Positions 33,986 to 46,023 of a stretch of DNA of 64,000 nt are shown in pieces. Numbering within the stretch: the stretch's first letter is position 1; each line of letters begins with the position of its first letter. The notes beneath the pieces were generated by a model. The model did not search any database. It had not been told where the DNA came from and was given only the letters and a program-made list of their open reading frames with translations. Origin of the DNA: Tolypeutes matacus (taxonomy: Eukaryota > Chordata > Mammalia > Cingulata > Chlamyphoridae); NCBI GenBank assembly GCA_026826555.1, contig JAKSZT010054215.1, forward strand, positions 27,714,743-27,778,742, given 5' to 3'. A program made the translations under genes and the position numbers.

Positions 33986-35830
33986 AGCAAACACATCTAC
34001 AAATAATGAACTGTGGGAAAAAAGAACTTAGAAAAGATATGGTAAGATAATAACAAAATAGGAGAGACCAGATCTAATGAAAGAAGAAGAAAATAAACAA
34101 AGCCATCGCAGAAATGGAGACAAAATTGGAAAAGTCACAATGGAAAAGAGACAACATGAAAATCAGAAAAAAGGACCTAGGGGAAGAAGTGAGAGAAGTG
34201 ATGCAGTTAAAAAACATATACAGGCTTAGATAGAACATTATGACTAGAAAAGAATGGCAAAGGAGATTCAATATTTGCATAATTGGAGTCTCTTGTTGAA
34301 CAGCATTAAAATATAAAAAAGAATAAATAATTGAAATATAATTTAATAAAATTTTATTAAAAAAAAAAGACAAATATATATGTAAAAAAATTCATTCCAT
34401 GTGATAGGAGGCATTGATCTAGAATGATCAACACAGAGACATATCCAAATAAATTTGTTAGTTGTGAAGATTTTAAAACACTCTCTAGGCATCCAGGTGG
34501 AAAGATCAAGGCACATATTAATAAAATAATTGGGCAGACCTCAAATTTCTTCTACAGCAATAGAAAAGAAATTATTATAATTAAAATAAAAAATTAATGA
34601 GTTGGAAAACTAAAATCAACAGACTAGAACTACATCCAAAAGCTGGCTTTTTTAAAAAAAGTGAATAAAATAAATAAAGCAGTAGCTAATCTAAGCAAGG
34701 GGGCACTGTATGTGCTTCATGGGAGAGAAAGGAAAGCTGAAATGTGTAAGAAAATGATAGACAAAAGGAACCACAGAATTATAGAAAAATTTAATGCCTA
34801 GCAGCTATTTGCCCAACCCTATTTAAATAATTTTGAAAACTTGGTTAAAGTGAATCATTTTCTAGGAAAACATTTATCAAAACATCTCAGAGAGAAAGAA
34901 ATATAATTATGCTAATTTAAATAGAAGAAATAGGCAAAAATCTACTTGATTCAGTTTGTTTACATAGAGGAATTCTATCACATTTTTAAAGAAGGGATTT
35001 TAAAGAACAATATTCCAACTATTTAAGAACAGAGAATAAGACATATTTTTATGAAGTGAATAAACTATTGATATCAAAGCCTGATAAAAATTGCACAGAA
35101 GAGAAAGAAAGAAAATCCCATATATGACTATTAGTATAAATATCCTAAACAAATAATTAATAAACAGAATTCACCACATTAAGGAGTTCATATATGTGAA
35201 CAAATAGCTTTTATTCCAAAAGTGCAAGGTGCTCAGTATTAGAACACATATTAATAATGTACCATCATAATTGACCCAAAGAGACAAATAGACACTGAAA
35301 AAGATCTGATAAACTTAACATTTATTGTTGCTCAAAACAATTAAAAAAATGAATCAATGGTTATATCCTCAATATGATCAAATATATCTCTCTTAGCCCA
35401 AAGCCTACGTCATGCTTAATGAGGGAATCACTGGTGATATTTCTGCTATCCATATTTCCACAGTCTACTATGACAATTATGTAACATTATACTGGAGGTG
35501 CTAGTAAGTGCTATTAGATAAAATAAAGAAATTAGAAATCTGAAAACTGTGGGAAATTAGAAACCTAAAAATTTGCAGTTGAAATGATGAATAATTTAAT
35601 TAACAGAAAATCTACAGAAAACAGGAAAATTCACTTCTGTAGTGGAGTAAAAAATAACATCCAGAGATCCATAGCATTCATGTATACAAACAACTTCCAG
35701 TTAGAAGACATAATGGCAGATATATCTCATTTACAAGGGCAACTAAAAAGATAAAATATCTACAAATAAAATTAATACAAAATATACATGACCATAGGAA
35801 GAAAGCTTTAAAACAGTCCTTGGAAGACAC

Positions 35831-36686
35831 AAAAGCTTCAGCAGTGCTGGTCTGTGAGGGGAATTAGGGTGGGGGGATGGGTTGGACTACCCATGGTACT
35901 TGGGGGACAGTTGGGGGAAGGAGCAGGTGAACTCTGAGGATTTGCAGATCAGTGGGTAAAATTAAAATCCTTGGGATGTTCTTTTGGCAAATAGGCAGGG
36001 GAGGGTTACTGGTGTAGGCTGTCAGATGCGGGGTGGGGGGGGGGCGGGGGCAGTATATGGGACAGGGCGCACCTGAAGCAGGCTTCTATGGAATATCTAA
36101 GTGTTCATCTTGTGCTATATCAGTGGATGGAGACCCACACAATATACAAGAAAATATTAAACTCTCATTCTGGGGAGTCCTGCTATGTTCTCAATTAGAG
36201 GGACAAGAATCCCTCGAGAACATAGGCAGTGCCTAATAAAAGGAAACAGACCAATATATTAAGCTTTCGATATTATTGCAAGCAAATATGAATCATATTC
36301 TTCAAAAATTGAAACTTAGTGGTTACCATAGGTTCTGAGGGCAGGGGGAGGGAAGAATAGAATAGATGGAACATGGGATATTTTCAGGGCATTAGAATTG
36401 ATCTGCATGATTTTGCAATAAAGCATACAGGCCATTTTAACTTCCATCAAAACCTATGAAAGTGTACGATCCAAAATTTAAACCATAATGTAAACTATTG
36501 ACCATGGTTAGTAGCAATGCTTCACTATTTCTACATCAATTGTAACAAATGTACTATATACATGTAAAATGTTATTAATGTGGAGAGGGGAAAAGGGGGT
36601 GGGTGTTGGGTATATGGGAATCCCCTATATTCTGTATGTGACTTTTCTGTAACCTAAACCTTCTTTGAAGATAAAGTGAAAAAAAT
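35831..36686 (+). mobile_element. family X copy c: internally deleted, with TSD
   Basis: It is flanked by a 7-bp direct repeat, aagacac (35824-35830 and 36687-36693), and the host L1M reads on across it. The 5' portion (to about 36310) matches 37.53-37.88 kb of copy b: 'caggggagggttactggtg', 'tggagacccacacaatatac', 'gggcagtgcctaat'-type. The 3' portion from about 36325 matches 38.78-39.13 kb: 'ggttctgagg', 'ggacattgg'-type, 'acatcaattgtaacaaatgt', 'atgggaatcccctatattc'. Roughly 0.9 kb of the middle is missing at a point after 'gaaactta'. No coding potential. Confidence 0.7.
36029..36051 (+). repeat. G-run, potential G-quadruplex
   Basis: About 19 of 22 bases are G, in runs of 4, 10 and 5. 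It lies in the 5' part of family X copy c, which is G-rich in general. Confidence 0.8.
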
Positions 36687-36750
36687 AAGACACTGAGGGA
36701 ATATATGGAAGAAAATGTCATGTACATACAAGACAATAGATATTACAGTG

Positions 36751-37389
36751 ATGGATTAGTCAGCCAAAGGGGTGCTGATGCAAAATACCAGAAATCGGTT
36801 GGTTTTTATAAAGGGTATTTATTTGGGGTAGAAGCTTACAGTTACCAGGCCATAAAGCATAGGTTTCTTCCCTCACCAAAGTCTATTGCCACGTGTTGGG
36901 GCAAGACAACTGCCAATGTTTGCCAGGGTTCAGGCTTCTTGGGTTCCTCTCTCCCGAGGCCCCCTTTCTCTCTGGGCTCAGCTCCTCTGTTTCCTCCACA
37001 AGGTCAGCTGTAGACTATGAGGCTCTCTAGGCTTTTCCTCTCACCACGAGGCCAGCTGTAGACTCTCAGGCGAACAGCTCATTTCTCTTCCCAGGGCCTT
37101 CTCTCTTTCCTCACGACCGAGCTCCTCGGTGTATTCACTTCCCAGCGCTCCAGCATTAGAACTCCAACATCAAAATCCCAACTCAAAACTGCTCCAACTC
37201 TGTCCTTTGCCATGTCTTTTATCTTTGAGACTCCACCCACCAAAGGGTGGGGCTCAACGCCCTACTGACGTGGCCCAGTGGACGCCCTAATCATAACCTA
37301 ATCATGCCCAGATTAACAGACCAGTTTACAAGCATAATCCAATATCTACTTTGGGGATTCTAACTATATCAAACTGCCAAACTGCTACA
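36751..37389 (-). mobile_element. MaLR-like LTR (xenarthran-type), copy 2, reversed
   Basis: Read on the minus strand it begins TGTAGCAGTTTGGCAG at 37389. It ends with AATAAATACCC, then 'accaaccgatttctggta', 'ttttgcatcagcacc' and TAATCCATCA at 36751, so it starts TG and ends CA. The 3' module matches LTR copies at 22.7 and 40.1 kb. No internal viral sequence is attached. Flanking 5-mers do not match clearly, so the target duplication is unproven. Confidence 0.6.
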
Positions 37390-37499
37390 AGTGATAAAAG
37401 ACACAAATTCTAAACTTTTTTTTTATTATTTCAAATTTAAAAAACAAATTTTTTTTTTGAATCTTATTTATTTTTAAAACTATCATTATTATTTCATTT

Positions 37500-39135
37500 T
37501 CTTATGAATTTTAGTTGGTTATTTTGTTGGCTTCATTTTTGGAGAGGTTTTGGATCACAGAAGGGTCACAACTGTGGCAGGGGAGGATCACTGGTGTGGG
37601 GTGTCATGATGGGGGATGCTTGGGAGGAGGTTCACTTATAGGCATACCTATAAGGAAAGAGATCACGTGTTTCCTAGGGCATTATCTCAGTGAGTGGAGA
37701 TCCACACAATAACCAAAAGAATATTGAATTCCTATCCTGCTACATTCTCCAATACGTCAGCAAGAATCCCAAGTACAAGGGCAGTGCCTAGTGAAGAAGA
37801 TGGACCATTACGCCAGACACTTGATATTGATAATTGTACTTATGAACCTTTTCTTGTCAAATTGAAACTTAACCTAGTATTATATATTGCCTAAGAGCCA
37901 CCTCTTGAAAGCCTCTGTTGCTCAAATATGGCTTCTTTCTAAGCCAAACTCAGCATGTGAATGCACTACCTTCCCCACGGCATGGGACGTGACTCCCGGG
38001 AATAAACTTTCGTGGTACCAAGGGATTATTACCAAGGACCAACCAGTAATGCATTTGGAAAATACCTTGACTAAAATAGGGACATGGTAAATACAAATGA
38101 GTTTTTATGGCTAAGAAATTTCAAAGAAAGTCAGGAGTTCATTACAGAGGTTACTCTTATGCACATCTCAGCAGGATCTTATTGACTGCCACATCAAACA
38201 GTGCCTCCAATAGCAGGGTTCCTGAGGGCTCTAGAGACATCTAGATCCTATAAGCAGGGCAGACAGCTCAGGAATTCAGCACCCTGTCAGTAGCTATTAC
38301 TTTGGAATTTATGCTCCCCAGTGTGACAGAGTTAGACTCATTTATAGTTTCCCTATATGTGGCTTTTCTGCCCCTTTTATTTGAACATTAAATTAGCACT
38401 ATAGTTGATAAATGTATGTCCCAGAGACTTCAATCTTTGGTCTTCCGTGTGCCAGTTGGGCCCTGAATCTCAGCAGTTGCAACATCTACTCTCCAGTTCA
38501 TTGTACTCACCCAGGACAACTAACAGGGAGATGATGATGCACAACACCCATCCCAAGGAACAGAGAGTGTCTGCAACTGCAAGCAAGACAGTTCCATCCA
38601 TCTGCCCCATGGGATCTAAGCCCCCTCTCTATTAGAAGCAGAGTGGGCACCACCATCTCAAAATCCTCAAGATTGGGGAATGAACAATGGGCTAAAGTAG
38701 ACTTATTATTATTCTACTATAGACTCATTATTATTCTAGCAATGGAAGAACTTTTATCATTGATATAAGGGCAGTGGCCACCAGAAGTTCTGAGGGGAGA
38801 GAGAGGGAAGAATAGGTATAATATCAGACATTTTTGGGACATTGGAATTGTCCTGCATGACACTGTAATAATGGCTACAGGCCATTATATATTCTGTCAT
38901 AACATACGAAATTGTGTGGTACAGACTGTAAACTGTAATGTAAACTATAGTCCACAGTTAGTAGCAATGCTTCAGTATGTGTTCATCAATTGTAGCAAAT
39001 TTACTCTACTAATGAAGGATGTTGTTAATGGGGCAAGTGTGGGAGGGTGAGGGAGTGGAGAATATGAGAATCCCCTATATTTTTTATGTAACTTTTATGT
39101 AATCTAAACCTTCTTTTAAAAAAATTTTTTAAGTT
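37500..39135 (+). mobile_element. family X copy b: longest copy
   Basis: The 5' segment ('ggttttggatcacagaag', 'cactggtgtggggtgtcatg') aligns with copy c. The middle (about 37.9-38.8 kb) aligns with copies a and d: 'gacgtgactcccgggaataa', 'cacatctcagcaggatctta', 'agttcattgtactcaccc', 'aatcctcaagattgggga', 'ctagcaatggaagaac'. The tail ('ttcatcaattgtagcaaat', 'agaatcccctatattttttatg', 'taatctaaaccttctttt') is shared by all copies. It ends in an A/T-rich run at about 39.13 kb, directly against a Tigger1 piece. A frame at 38405-38635 parallels frames in copies a and d but stops early. The exact 5' boundary is uncertain; it may begin anywhere between 37.40 and 37.52 kb. Confidence 0.65.
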
Positions 39136-39149
39136 ACTTAAAAAAAAGT

Positions 39150-39716
39150 GATTTGAGATAATGTAAATATTGTGAAAATGACAACAAAGTCTTTAGAATA
39201 TTACATAAACTTAATTGATAAAGCAGCCGACAGGAGTTTGAGAGGATTGACTCCAATTTTCAAAGAAGTTCTACTGTTGGTAAAAATGCTATCAAATGGC
39301 ATCACATGCTACAGAGAAATACTTTATGAAAGGAACTCAGTCAGTACGGAAACTCTATTATTATCTTATTTTTAAGAAATGCCACAGGTACTCCAACCTT
39401 CAGCAACCACCGACCTGAGCAATTAGCAGCCATCAACATCGAGGCAAGACCCTCCACCGGCAAGGTGATTACAACTCACTGAAGGCTCAGATGATCGCTA
39501 GTATTTTTTTAGCAATAAAGTATTTTTTAAATTAAGGTATGTCCACTGTCTTTTTTAGACATAATACCACTGCACACTTAATAGACAATAGCACAGTATA
39601 AACATAACTTTTATATGCACTGGGAAACCAAAGTTTTGTGTGACTCGCTTTATTGCCATATTCGCCTTATTGCAGAAGTCTGGAACCAAACCTGCAATAC
39701 CTCCAAGGTGAGCATG
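39150..39716 (+). mobile_element. Tigger1 3' part: transposase C-terminus plus 3' UTR and inverted repeat
   Basis: The frame at 39172-39375 encodes MTTKSLEYYINLIDKAADR and MLSNGITCYREI, which is the C-terminal end of Tigger1 transposase. The 3' UTR follows ('aggcaagaccctccacc', 'agtctggaaccaaacctgc'). The terminal inverted repeat ends about 39716 with a TA next to it. The earlier transposase is absent; sequence before about 39150 belongs to family X copy b. Confidence 0.9.
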
Positions 39717-39772
39717 TATACTATTAACTATAGTTATAGTTTACATTAGGGTTCATATTTTCTGTTATATAC

Positions 39773-40205
39773 TGTGGTGGTCTGAAACTGTCTGTACCCC
39801 AGAAAACCATGTTCTTAAAGATAACACATTCCTTTGGGTATAAATTTTCACAAGGTTACCAGTTAAAACTTGGCCCAGGGTGGGTCTTGGTCTTCTTACT
39901 GGCATCCTTTATAAATGGGATAAATTCAGACAAAGCAAAAAAGCCACGGAAGCAAGAAGCTGAAAGCAAAAAAACCCAGAAGATAAGGGTGTCTTGCCAT
40001 GTGACAGAGGAGTTCAGGATCACTGGCAGCCAGTCTTCAGGAAGGAAGCATTGTCTCAATTATGCCTTGGTTTGGACATTTCCACTGCCTCAAAATTGTA
40101 AGCTTGTAAGTTAATAAATTCCCATTGAATTCATTCAATGGGAATTTGAAATTCCCAACCCATTTCATGGTATATTGCTTTCATCAGCCTAGCAAACTAA
40201 AACAT
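39773..40205 (+). mobile_element. MaLR-like LTR (xenarthran-type), copy 3
   Basis: It starts TGTGGTGGTCTGAAACTG and has 'ggcccagggtgggtcttgg', 'tgccatgtgacagaggag' and 'aataaattcccattg'. An inverted 'ccattgaattcattcaatgg' palindrome follows, then 'aacccatttcatggtatat' and AGCAAACTAAAACA. It is shorter than copies 1 and 2. It interrupts the 3' UTR of the minus-strand L1 relic. The 5-mers at the ends (tatac and tagag) do not match, so a target duplication is not shown. Confidence 0.6.
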
Positions 40206-42389
40206 AGAGTTTAACAGGTTTTATCTAGTAACATGAATACAACCTAAAATTTCTCCTTTAAACCACATGTAAATATATAATTCAGTGGTGATGATTACAT
40301 TCATGTTGTGCTACCACCCATTAAAAACACTTCTACATCGCACCAAACATACTCTGTACCAACTGAATATTATCTCCATTCCCTATGCCTACACTGGTTC
40401 CTGGAAACCAGTATTCCAATTTCTGAGTCTATGAATTTGTTTATTCTAGTTGTTTCCTATCAGTGAGTTCATACAATACTTGTCATTTTTTGTCTGACTT
40501 ATTTCACTCAACATGATGTCTTCAAGTTTCATCCGTGTTGTCACATGTATCAGAATTTCATTCTTATCATGGTTGAATACTATTCCATTGTATGTATAAA
40601 CCAGAATTTGTTTGTTCATCTGTTGACAGACAATTGGGTGGTTTCCTTCTTATAGCAATAGTGAATAATGCCTCTATGAATATCAGTATGTACATATCTG
40701 CTCAAGTCCCTACTTTCAATTATTTTGAGTATAAACCTAGAAGTGGGATTGCTGAATCATATGGTAATTCCATATGTAAATATCTGAGGAACTGCCAAAC
40801 TGTTTTCCAAAGCGGCTGCATCATTTTACATTCCCACCAACAATGAACAAATGTTCCTATTTCTCCACATCCTCTCCAACAGGATTTTTTCATTTTTTGA
40901 ATAGTAGTCATTCTAGTGGCTAAATATCATTGTGGCTTTGATTTGCATTTCACTAATGGCTAACGAGGCAGAGCATTTTTCATGTGCCTTTTAGCCATTT
41001 GTATGTCTTCCTTGGAGAAATATCTATTCAAGAACTTTGCCCATTTCTTATTTGGGTTGTTTGTCTTTATGTTGTTGAGCTCTAGGATTTCTTTATATAT
41101 TCTAGATATTAAACCATTATTAGACATGTAGTTACCAAATATATTCTCCTATTCTCTACATTATTTATTTTCATTATGAATTCCCTTGATACACAAATTT
41201 TTTTTCATTTTAATAAAGTCCAATTTATCTCATTTTTTTTCTTTTGTTACTTGTGCTTTTGATGTAAATTCTAAAAAACCATTGCATAACACAATATTCT
41301 GAAGATGCATCCCTATGTTTTCTTCTAAGAGTCTTATATTGCCAGTTCTTATATTTATGCCTTTGACCCATTTTGAGTTGATTTTTGTTTATGGTGTTAG
41401 GTAGGGGTCCTTTTTTACTCTTTTGCATATGGATATCCACTTTTCCCAGTACCATTTGTTGAGGAGACTATTATTTCCCAGTTGAGTGGACTTCAGCCCA
41501 AGTAAAAATTAATTTGGCCATAGATGTGAAGGTCTGTTTCTCAAATTTGATACCACTCGTGTGTATTACTGTCCTAGGACCAATAGCATGCTGTTTTGAA
41601 TACTGTGGCTTTGTAGTAAGTTTTAAGATCTGGAAGTGTGAGTCCTCCAACTTCATGCTTCTTTTCCAAGATCGCTTGACTATTTGGGGCTCCTTATCCT
41701 TCCAAATAAATTTGATGATAGGCTTTTCTATTTCTGCAAAAAAGGCTGTTGGAATTTTGATTGGGATTCTGTTGTAAATCACTTTGGGGAGAATTGACAT
41801 CTTAACGATATTTAGTCTTCCAATCCATAAGCACAGGATGCCCTTCCATTTATTCAGGTCTTTGATTTCTTTTAGCAATGTTTTGCATTTTTCCATGTAT
41901 AAGTCCTTTGCACCATTAGTTAGATTTATTCCAAGATATTGGATTCTTTATGTAACTATTGTAATTGGAGGTTTTCTTCTTGATTTCCTCTTCAGATTGT
42001 TCATCGCCATTATATACAAACACTACTGCTTTTGCTTATTGATCTTGTACCCTGTCACTTTGCTAAATCCATTTATTAGCTCTAGTAGATTTGTTGTAGA
42101 TTTTTCAGGATTTTCTGTATATAGATTCATGTCATCTGCAAATAGGGAAAGAATCACTTCTTCCTTTCCAATTTGGATTCCTTTTAGTTCTTTCTCTTGC
42201 CTAATTGCTCTAGCTACAACTTTCAGTAAAGTGTTGAATAACAATGGTGACAGTGGGCATCCTTTTCTAGTTCCTGATCTTAGTGGGAAATCTTTCAGTC
42301 TTTCACCATTGAGAATGATGTTAGCAGTGGGTTTTCCTATATGCCCTTTATATCATATTAAGGAAATTCATTCTGTTCCTAGTTTTCTA

Positions 42390-42745
42390 AGTGTTCCTGC
42401 CCCCCACCCCAAGATGGCTCCCTTGTCTGTCTGCTCATTGTATCTGCTCATTGTCTCTCCTCATTGTCTCTGTTCATTGTGTCCACTTATTGTCTGCTTG
42501 CTCTGTCCACTCATTGTCTGCTTGTCTTCTTTAGGAGGCACTAGAAATTGAACTTGGGACCTCTCATGTGGGGAGGTAGGTGCCCAACCACTAGAGCCAC
42601 ATCTGCTCCCTGCTCATTGTGTCTGCTCATTACATCAGGTTGTTGTGTCAGCTCATCTTCTTTAGGAGGCACTGGGAACTGAACTCAGGACCTCCCACGT
42701 GGGAGATGGGTACCCAACTGCTTGAGTCACATCCACTCCCCCCTA
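42390..42745 (-). mobile_element. DAS-type (armadillo) tRNA-derived SINE
   Basis: On the minus strand a tRNA-like unit ('gagcggatgtggctcaag'-type head, here diverged; B-box-like 'gaggtcctgagttcagttcc' at about 42685-42704) is followed by a second, similar unit (42607-42535). A tail of repeated 'gacaatgagcagac'-like units follows at 42535-42400. This dimeric, repeat-tailed structure is characteristic of DAS SINEs of Dasypus. It splits L1 sequence 'tttctaagtgtt...ctaaatattttt', which fits a diverged target duplication around 42388 and 42745. It is transcribed by Pol III when intact; this copy is old. Confidence 0.8.
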
Positions 42746-43805
42746 AATATTTTTATCAATAATAGGTGCAGGATTTGTCAGTCTAGGTAGAGTTATTCAA
42801 TTTTATTGATCTTCTGAAAGAATCAAGTTTTGTATTCCCTGATCCTCTCTATTATTTTTTATTCTCTAGTTCGTTTATCTCCACTCTAATCTTTGTTCCT
42901 TCCTTCCTTCTTCATGCTTTGGGTTTAGTTTTCTTTTGTTTCTTTTGGATTCTTCAGTTCTGAGATTAGGTCTCTGATTTTATATCTTTCTTCTTTTTTT
43001 TCATGTAAGCATTTAGAACTATAAATTCTCTCTCAGTACTGCCTTTGTTGGATCCCACAAGTTTTAGTTTGTTGTGTTTTCATTTTCATTCACCTCAAGA
43101 TATTTCCTAACTTCCCTTGTGATTTCCTCTTTCATCCATTGGCTTTTTAAGAGTGTGTTGTTTTTTTCCCACATATTTGTGAATTTTCTAATTCTCCCTC
43201 TGTTAATGATTTTTAGCTTCATTCCATTGTGGTTAGGGTAGCTCTATCCTGCAGAATGACCCAAATGTATGAGACAAAAATGTATATTCAGCTGTTGTTG
43301 GCATTCATTTATAATCACCCAAATGGTTAACTTTACCAGAGGTCTTTATTTTGTCATGCCACTTCAATCCCCTGTCTAGTGTACTTTCTTTTCAGTCTGA
43401 AGAACTCCTATTACTATTGCTTGTAGGGCAGATCTATTGGTGACAAACTCCCTCATCTTCTTTTTATCTGGTAATGTCTCTCCCTCATTTTTAAAAGAGT
43501 TTTGCAGGATATAAAATCCTAGGTTGGCAATTGTTTTTTCATCTCTTCAAGTATTTTGCCCCACCATCTTCTTCCCTCCAAGGTTTCTAATGAGAAACTG
43601 GCACTTAAACGTATAAAGATGCCCTTGTACATAATGTGTAGTTTTTCTCTTGCAGCTTTCAGATTTCTCCCCTTATCCTTGGCTTTCAGTACTTTGACCA
43701 GTATGTGCCTGGGCATGATTCTCTTCAAGTTTTTCCTCTTTGGTGGTTGTTGGAGTTCTGAAATGTTCATATTCATGGCTTTCATTAAATTTAGGAGTGA
43801 CTTCC

Positions 43806-43817
43806 GGGAAGATGGCA
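43806..43817 (+). promoter_or_regulatory. YY1-like site (and adjacent ETS-like TTCCGG) at L1 5' end
   Basis: CTTCCGGGAAGATGGCAGAC at the very start of the L1 contains AAGATGGC, the YY1 core known to set the start site of L1 transcription in other mammals. A TTCCGG ETS-type core immediately precedes it. Confidence 0.5.
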
Positions 43818-44955
43818 GACTAGTAAGACACGGGAATCTCTTCTCCAGAAAAATAGCTAGAGGACGGGCTGAGACAGCCCCAAAAAAGATCTTCTAGGGT
43901 TTAGGACAGCAGGTGAAGGCTGCACACCACCCAGAGGAGAGAGGGATAAAAGAGGGAAATTGCGATGACAGAACTGTGAGTTGGAACCAGCAGTGGCTGC
44001 TGCTGCCAGCACCCTCCCCCACACTAAAGACTCTTTAGAATTCTCAGGCCTCTGGGCCTGTGACTACAGACAAAGGGAGCTCCAGGGATCTACCACCCCA
44101 GGAAAACGGAGAGAGAGGGACACAGCCTAAGGCTGACTCAGATTCTGGCCTGCAAATTTGGGCTGCGGTGCCCCATAGGCCCTTCCAGGACAAGTGGGAC
44201 CACATGGTGCTTTGCCCTGGGAGCCGGAGAAGGACTGGAGAAATCTGACCTTCGCAATCTCCCTCACTTCTAGCCTGAACTAATTGTTGAGGACTCCAGA
44301 GGAGAGGGGAGAGAGAGAGCCTGGGGCTGACTAAGCTTTTGACTGACAGGTTTGGTCTGCCATGTCCGAGAGCCCTTCCAGGCTGGGTGGAGCTGTACCT
44401 AAGTTTGCCTTAGAGCCTGCAAGGAGCTAAAGATATACAAACCTCCCAATCTCCTCCTTTACTAACAGGGGCTGATTGTTGAGGACTCAGAGGGAAGTGG
44501 AAATATTTCCTAGCTGGGAAAAGGGAGGGGGCTGCCAGAGAAGACTGGAGAACTGTCTCAGAAAGTTTGAATTACAAGGCTCTTAACCTCCAGACAGGAA
44601 GCTCTATCAAATTGATCTGGTCTGTGTTGTAACAAATACATTCCAACCATTCATTGAATTGAGAGCTGTCAAAGAGCACCATCTCCTGGCAGAGCAAGGA
44701 AGTGCACATAAGAAAATTAAAAATAAGTAGGAGAGGCTTTTCCTGGCCTCTATAACCTCCTGCCCAAGGCCCTAGGAAGCAACTCTACAACCAATTACTG
44801 GGTCCAGTGCCCAGTTTTGAGCAACCAGCAGGACAATCCTAACAATCCAGGTTGAGCCAAAAATCAAAGTGCTGTGGTAACTCACAGCCTTCTGCCAATA
44901 AATCCCTATAAAAGAGAAAGAGATTGAGCATCTGAGTAAACTACATCCTAACCAG

Positions 44956-45942
44956 ATGCCTAAACACCAGCAAAAAATTACAAGGCATACTAAGAAAATA
45001 GAAGACATGGCCCAAGAAAAGGAATACATCAAAGTCCCAGAAGAGATGCAGAATTTGAGAAAACTAATCCGCAAGATGAACACAAATTTACAAAATCAAA
45101 TTAATGAGTTGAAAGACAATATAGATAAAGAGATAAATGACATCAAGAAGACATTGAGCAAACGCAAAGAAGAATTTGAAATCCTGAACAGAATAGTAAC
45201 AGAGTTCATGGGAATGAAAGACACAATAGGTGAGGTCAAAAACACATTTGAGGCATACAACAGCAGCTCGAAATGAAAGAAGAAAGAATAAGTGATACTG
45301 AGGACAGAGCAGCTAAAATTGAAGAGAGAAAAGAACAGAGAGAAAAGAATGGGAAAAATTGAGCAGGAGCTCAGAGAGTTGAATGACAACACAAAATGTA
45401 ACAACATACGTGTCTTGGGAGTTCCAGAAGGGGAAGAGTAGGGAAAAGGGGCAGAAAGAGTATTTGAGGAAATAAAAGCTGAAAATTTCCCAACTCTCAT
45501 GAAAGAAATGGACTTACATGTCCAAGAGGCACACCGTACCCCAATCAGAATAAATCCAAATAGACCTATGCCAAGACACATACCACTCAGAATGTCAAAT
45601 GTCAAAGATAAAGAGAAAATTCTCAGAGCAGCAAGAGAGAAGCAAACTATCATGTACAAGGGATATCCAGTAAGACTTAGTGCAGATTTCTCTTCAGAAA
45701 CCATGGAGGCAAGAAGACAGTGGTATGATAAAATTAGGAAACTGAAAGAGAAAAACTGCCAGCCAAGAATTCTTTATCCAGCAAAACTGTCCTTCAAATA
45801 TGAAGGTGAGTATAAAATATTCACAAACAAACAGAAACTAAGAGAGTTTGCAAAAAAGAACCCACCTTTGCAGGAAATATTAAAGGAAGCCTTAGAACCT
45901 GAAAGAAAAAGACAGGAGAGAGAGGCTTGGAGGAGAGTATAG
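44956..45942 (+). pseudogene. L1 ORF1 (RNA-binding nucleocapsid-like protein), frameshifted
   Basis: The first part, 44956-45276 (MPKHQQKITRHTKKIEDM...), contains the coiled-coil region (heptad-rich NLQNQINELKDNIDKEINDIKK). It ends at a stop after SSSK. The RRM and C-terminal parts reopen at 45499-45942 with RPMPRHIPLRMSNVKDKEKILRAAREK, YKGYPVRLSADFS and NCQPRILYPAKLSF, all hallmarks of ORF1p. Roughly 330 residues would be expected across the region. ORF1p coats L1 RNA and aids retrotransposition. ORF2 begins about 80 bp downstream. Confidence 0.85.
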
Positions 45943-46023
45943 AAGAAAGAATAGCAGAAAAGCTAACCAAAAGAGTTAAAGGAGAGACAAAAACAAGATG
46001 ACATATGAAAACCAAAGAATAAA

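Larger units (their letters stand above)
33990..36750 (+). mobile_element. very old L1M fragment (ORF1 end through ORF2 RT region), split by family X
   Basis: Blocks typical of decayed L1 ORF2 appear in order. They are 'agaatgatcaacacagagac', 'ccaaaagctggctttttt' (the KSWFF-coding segment), 'ttgggcagacctc', 'tttattccaaaagtgcaagg' (the GFIPxMQG-coding segment), 'agacactgaaaaagatctgat', 'cagaagacataatggcaga' and 'ggaagacacaaaag'. Stop codons and indels are dense. The element resumes after the family-X insertion at 36687 and ends where a reversed LTR begins at about 36750. Confidence 0.65.
39720..43797 (-). mobile_element. old L1/HAL1-like relic (minus), left part, containing ORF2 RT
   Basis: It reads on the minus strand. 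ORF1 C-terminal residues lie at 43785-43519 (MPRHILVKVLKAKDKGRNLKAAREK, GIFIRLSASFS). They are followed within about 300 bp by the end of the endonuclease region, so most of the ORF2 endonuclease is deleted. The RT catalytic block FADDM is at 42142-42128 in a frame of 73 codons ([20 protein letters not shown]). Then come the downstream ORF2 region (41896-41471, [15 protein letters not shown]) and the C-terminal WECKMMQPLWKTVWQFLRYL block at 40911-40720. A long 3' UTR reaches the Tigger piece. Frames are interrupted. It continues at 51641-52060 beyond the younger L1. Confidence 0.85.

Noticed and set aside
42400..42535. CRISPR-like spaced repeat ('tgctcattgtctc' units)
   Set aside because: The units are contiguous and degenerate and belong to the SINE tail; the genome is eukaryotic.
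41784..42551. 255-codon plus-strand open frame
   Set aside because: It is antisense to the L1 RT region and runs on into the SINE; the minus strand carries the recognisable FADD and ORF2 motifs.
42540..42740. tRNA gene on the minus strand
   Set aside because: The tRNA-like heads are diverged parts of a SINE with a repeat tail and do not fold into a full cloverleaf with intact arms.
44660..44710. CTCF-like site in the L1 5' UTR ('agcaccatctcctggcag')
   Set aside because: Read in reverse it deviates from the core at two or more invariant positions.
45096..45704. 202-codon minus-strand frame
   Set aside because: It is antisense to L1 ORF1, which is the real coding sequence of the region.
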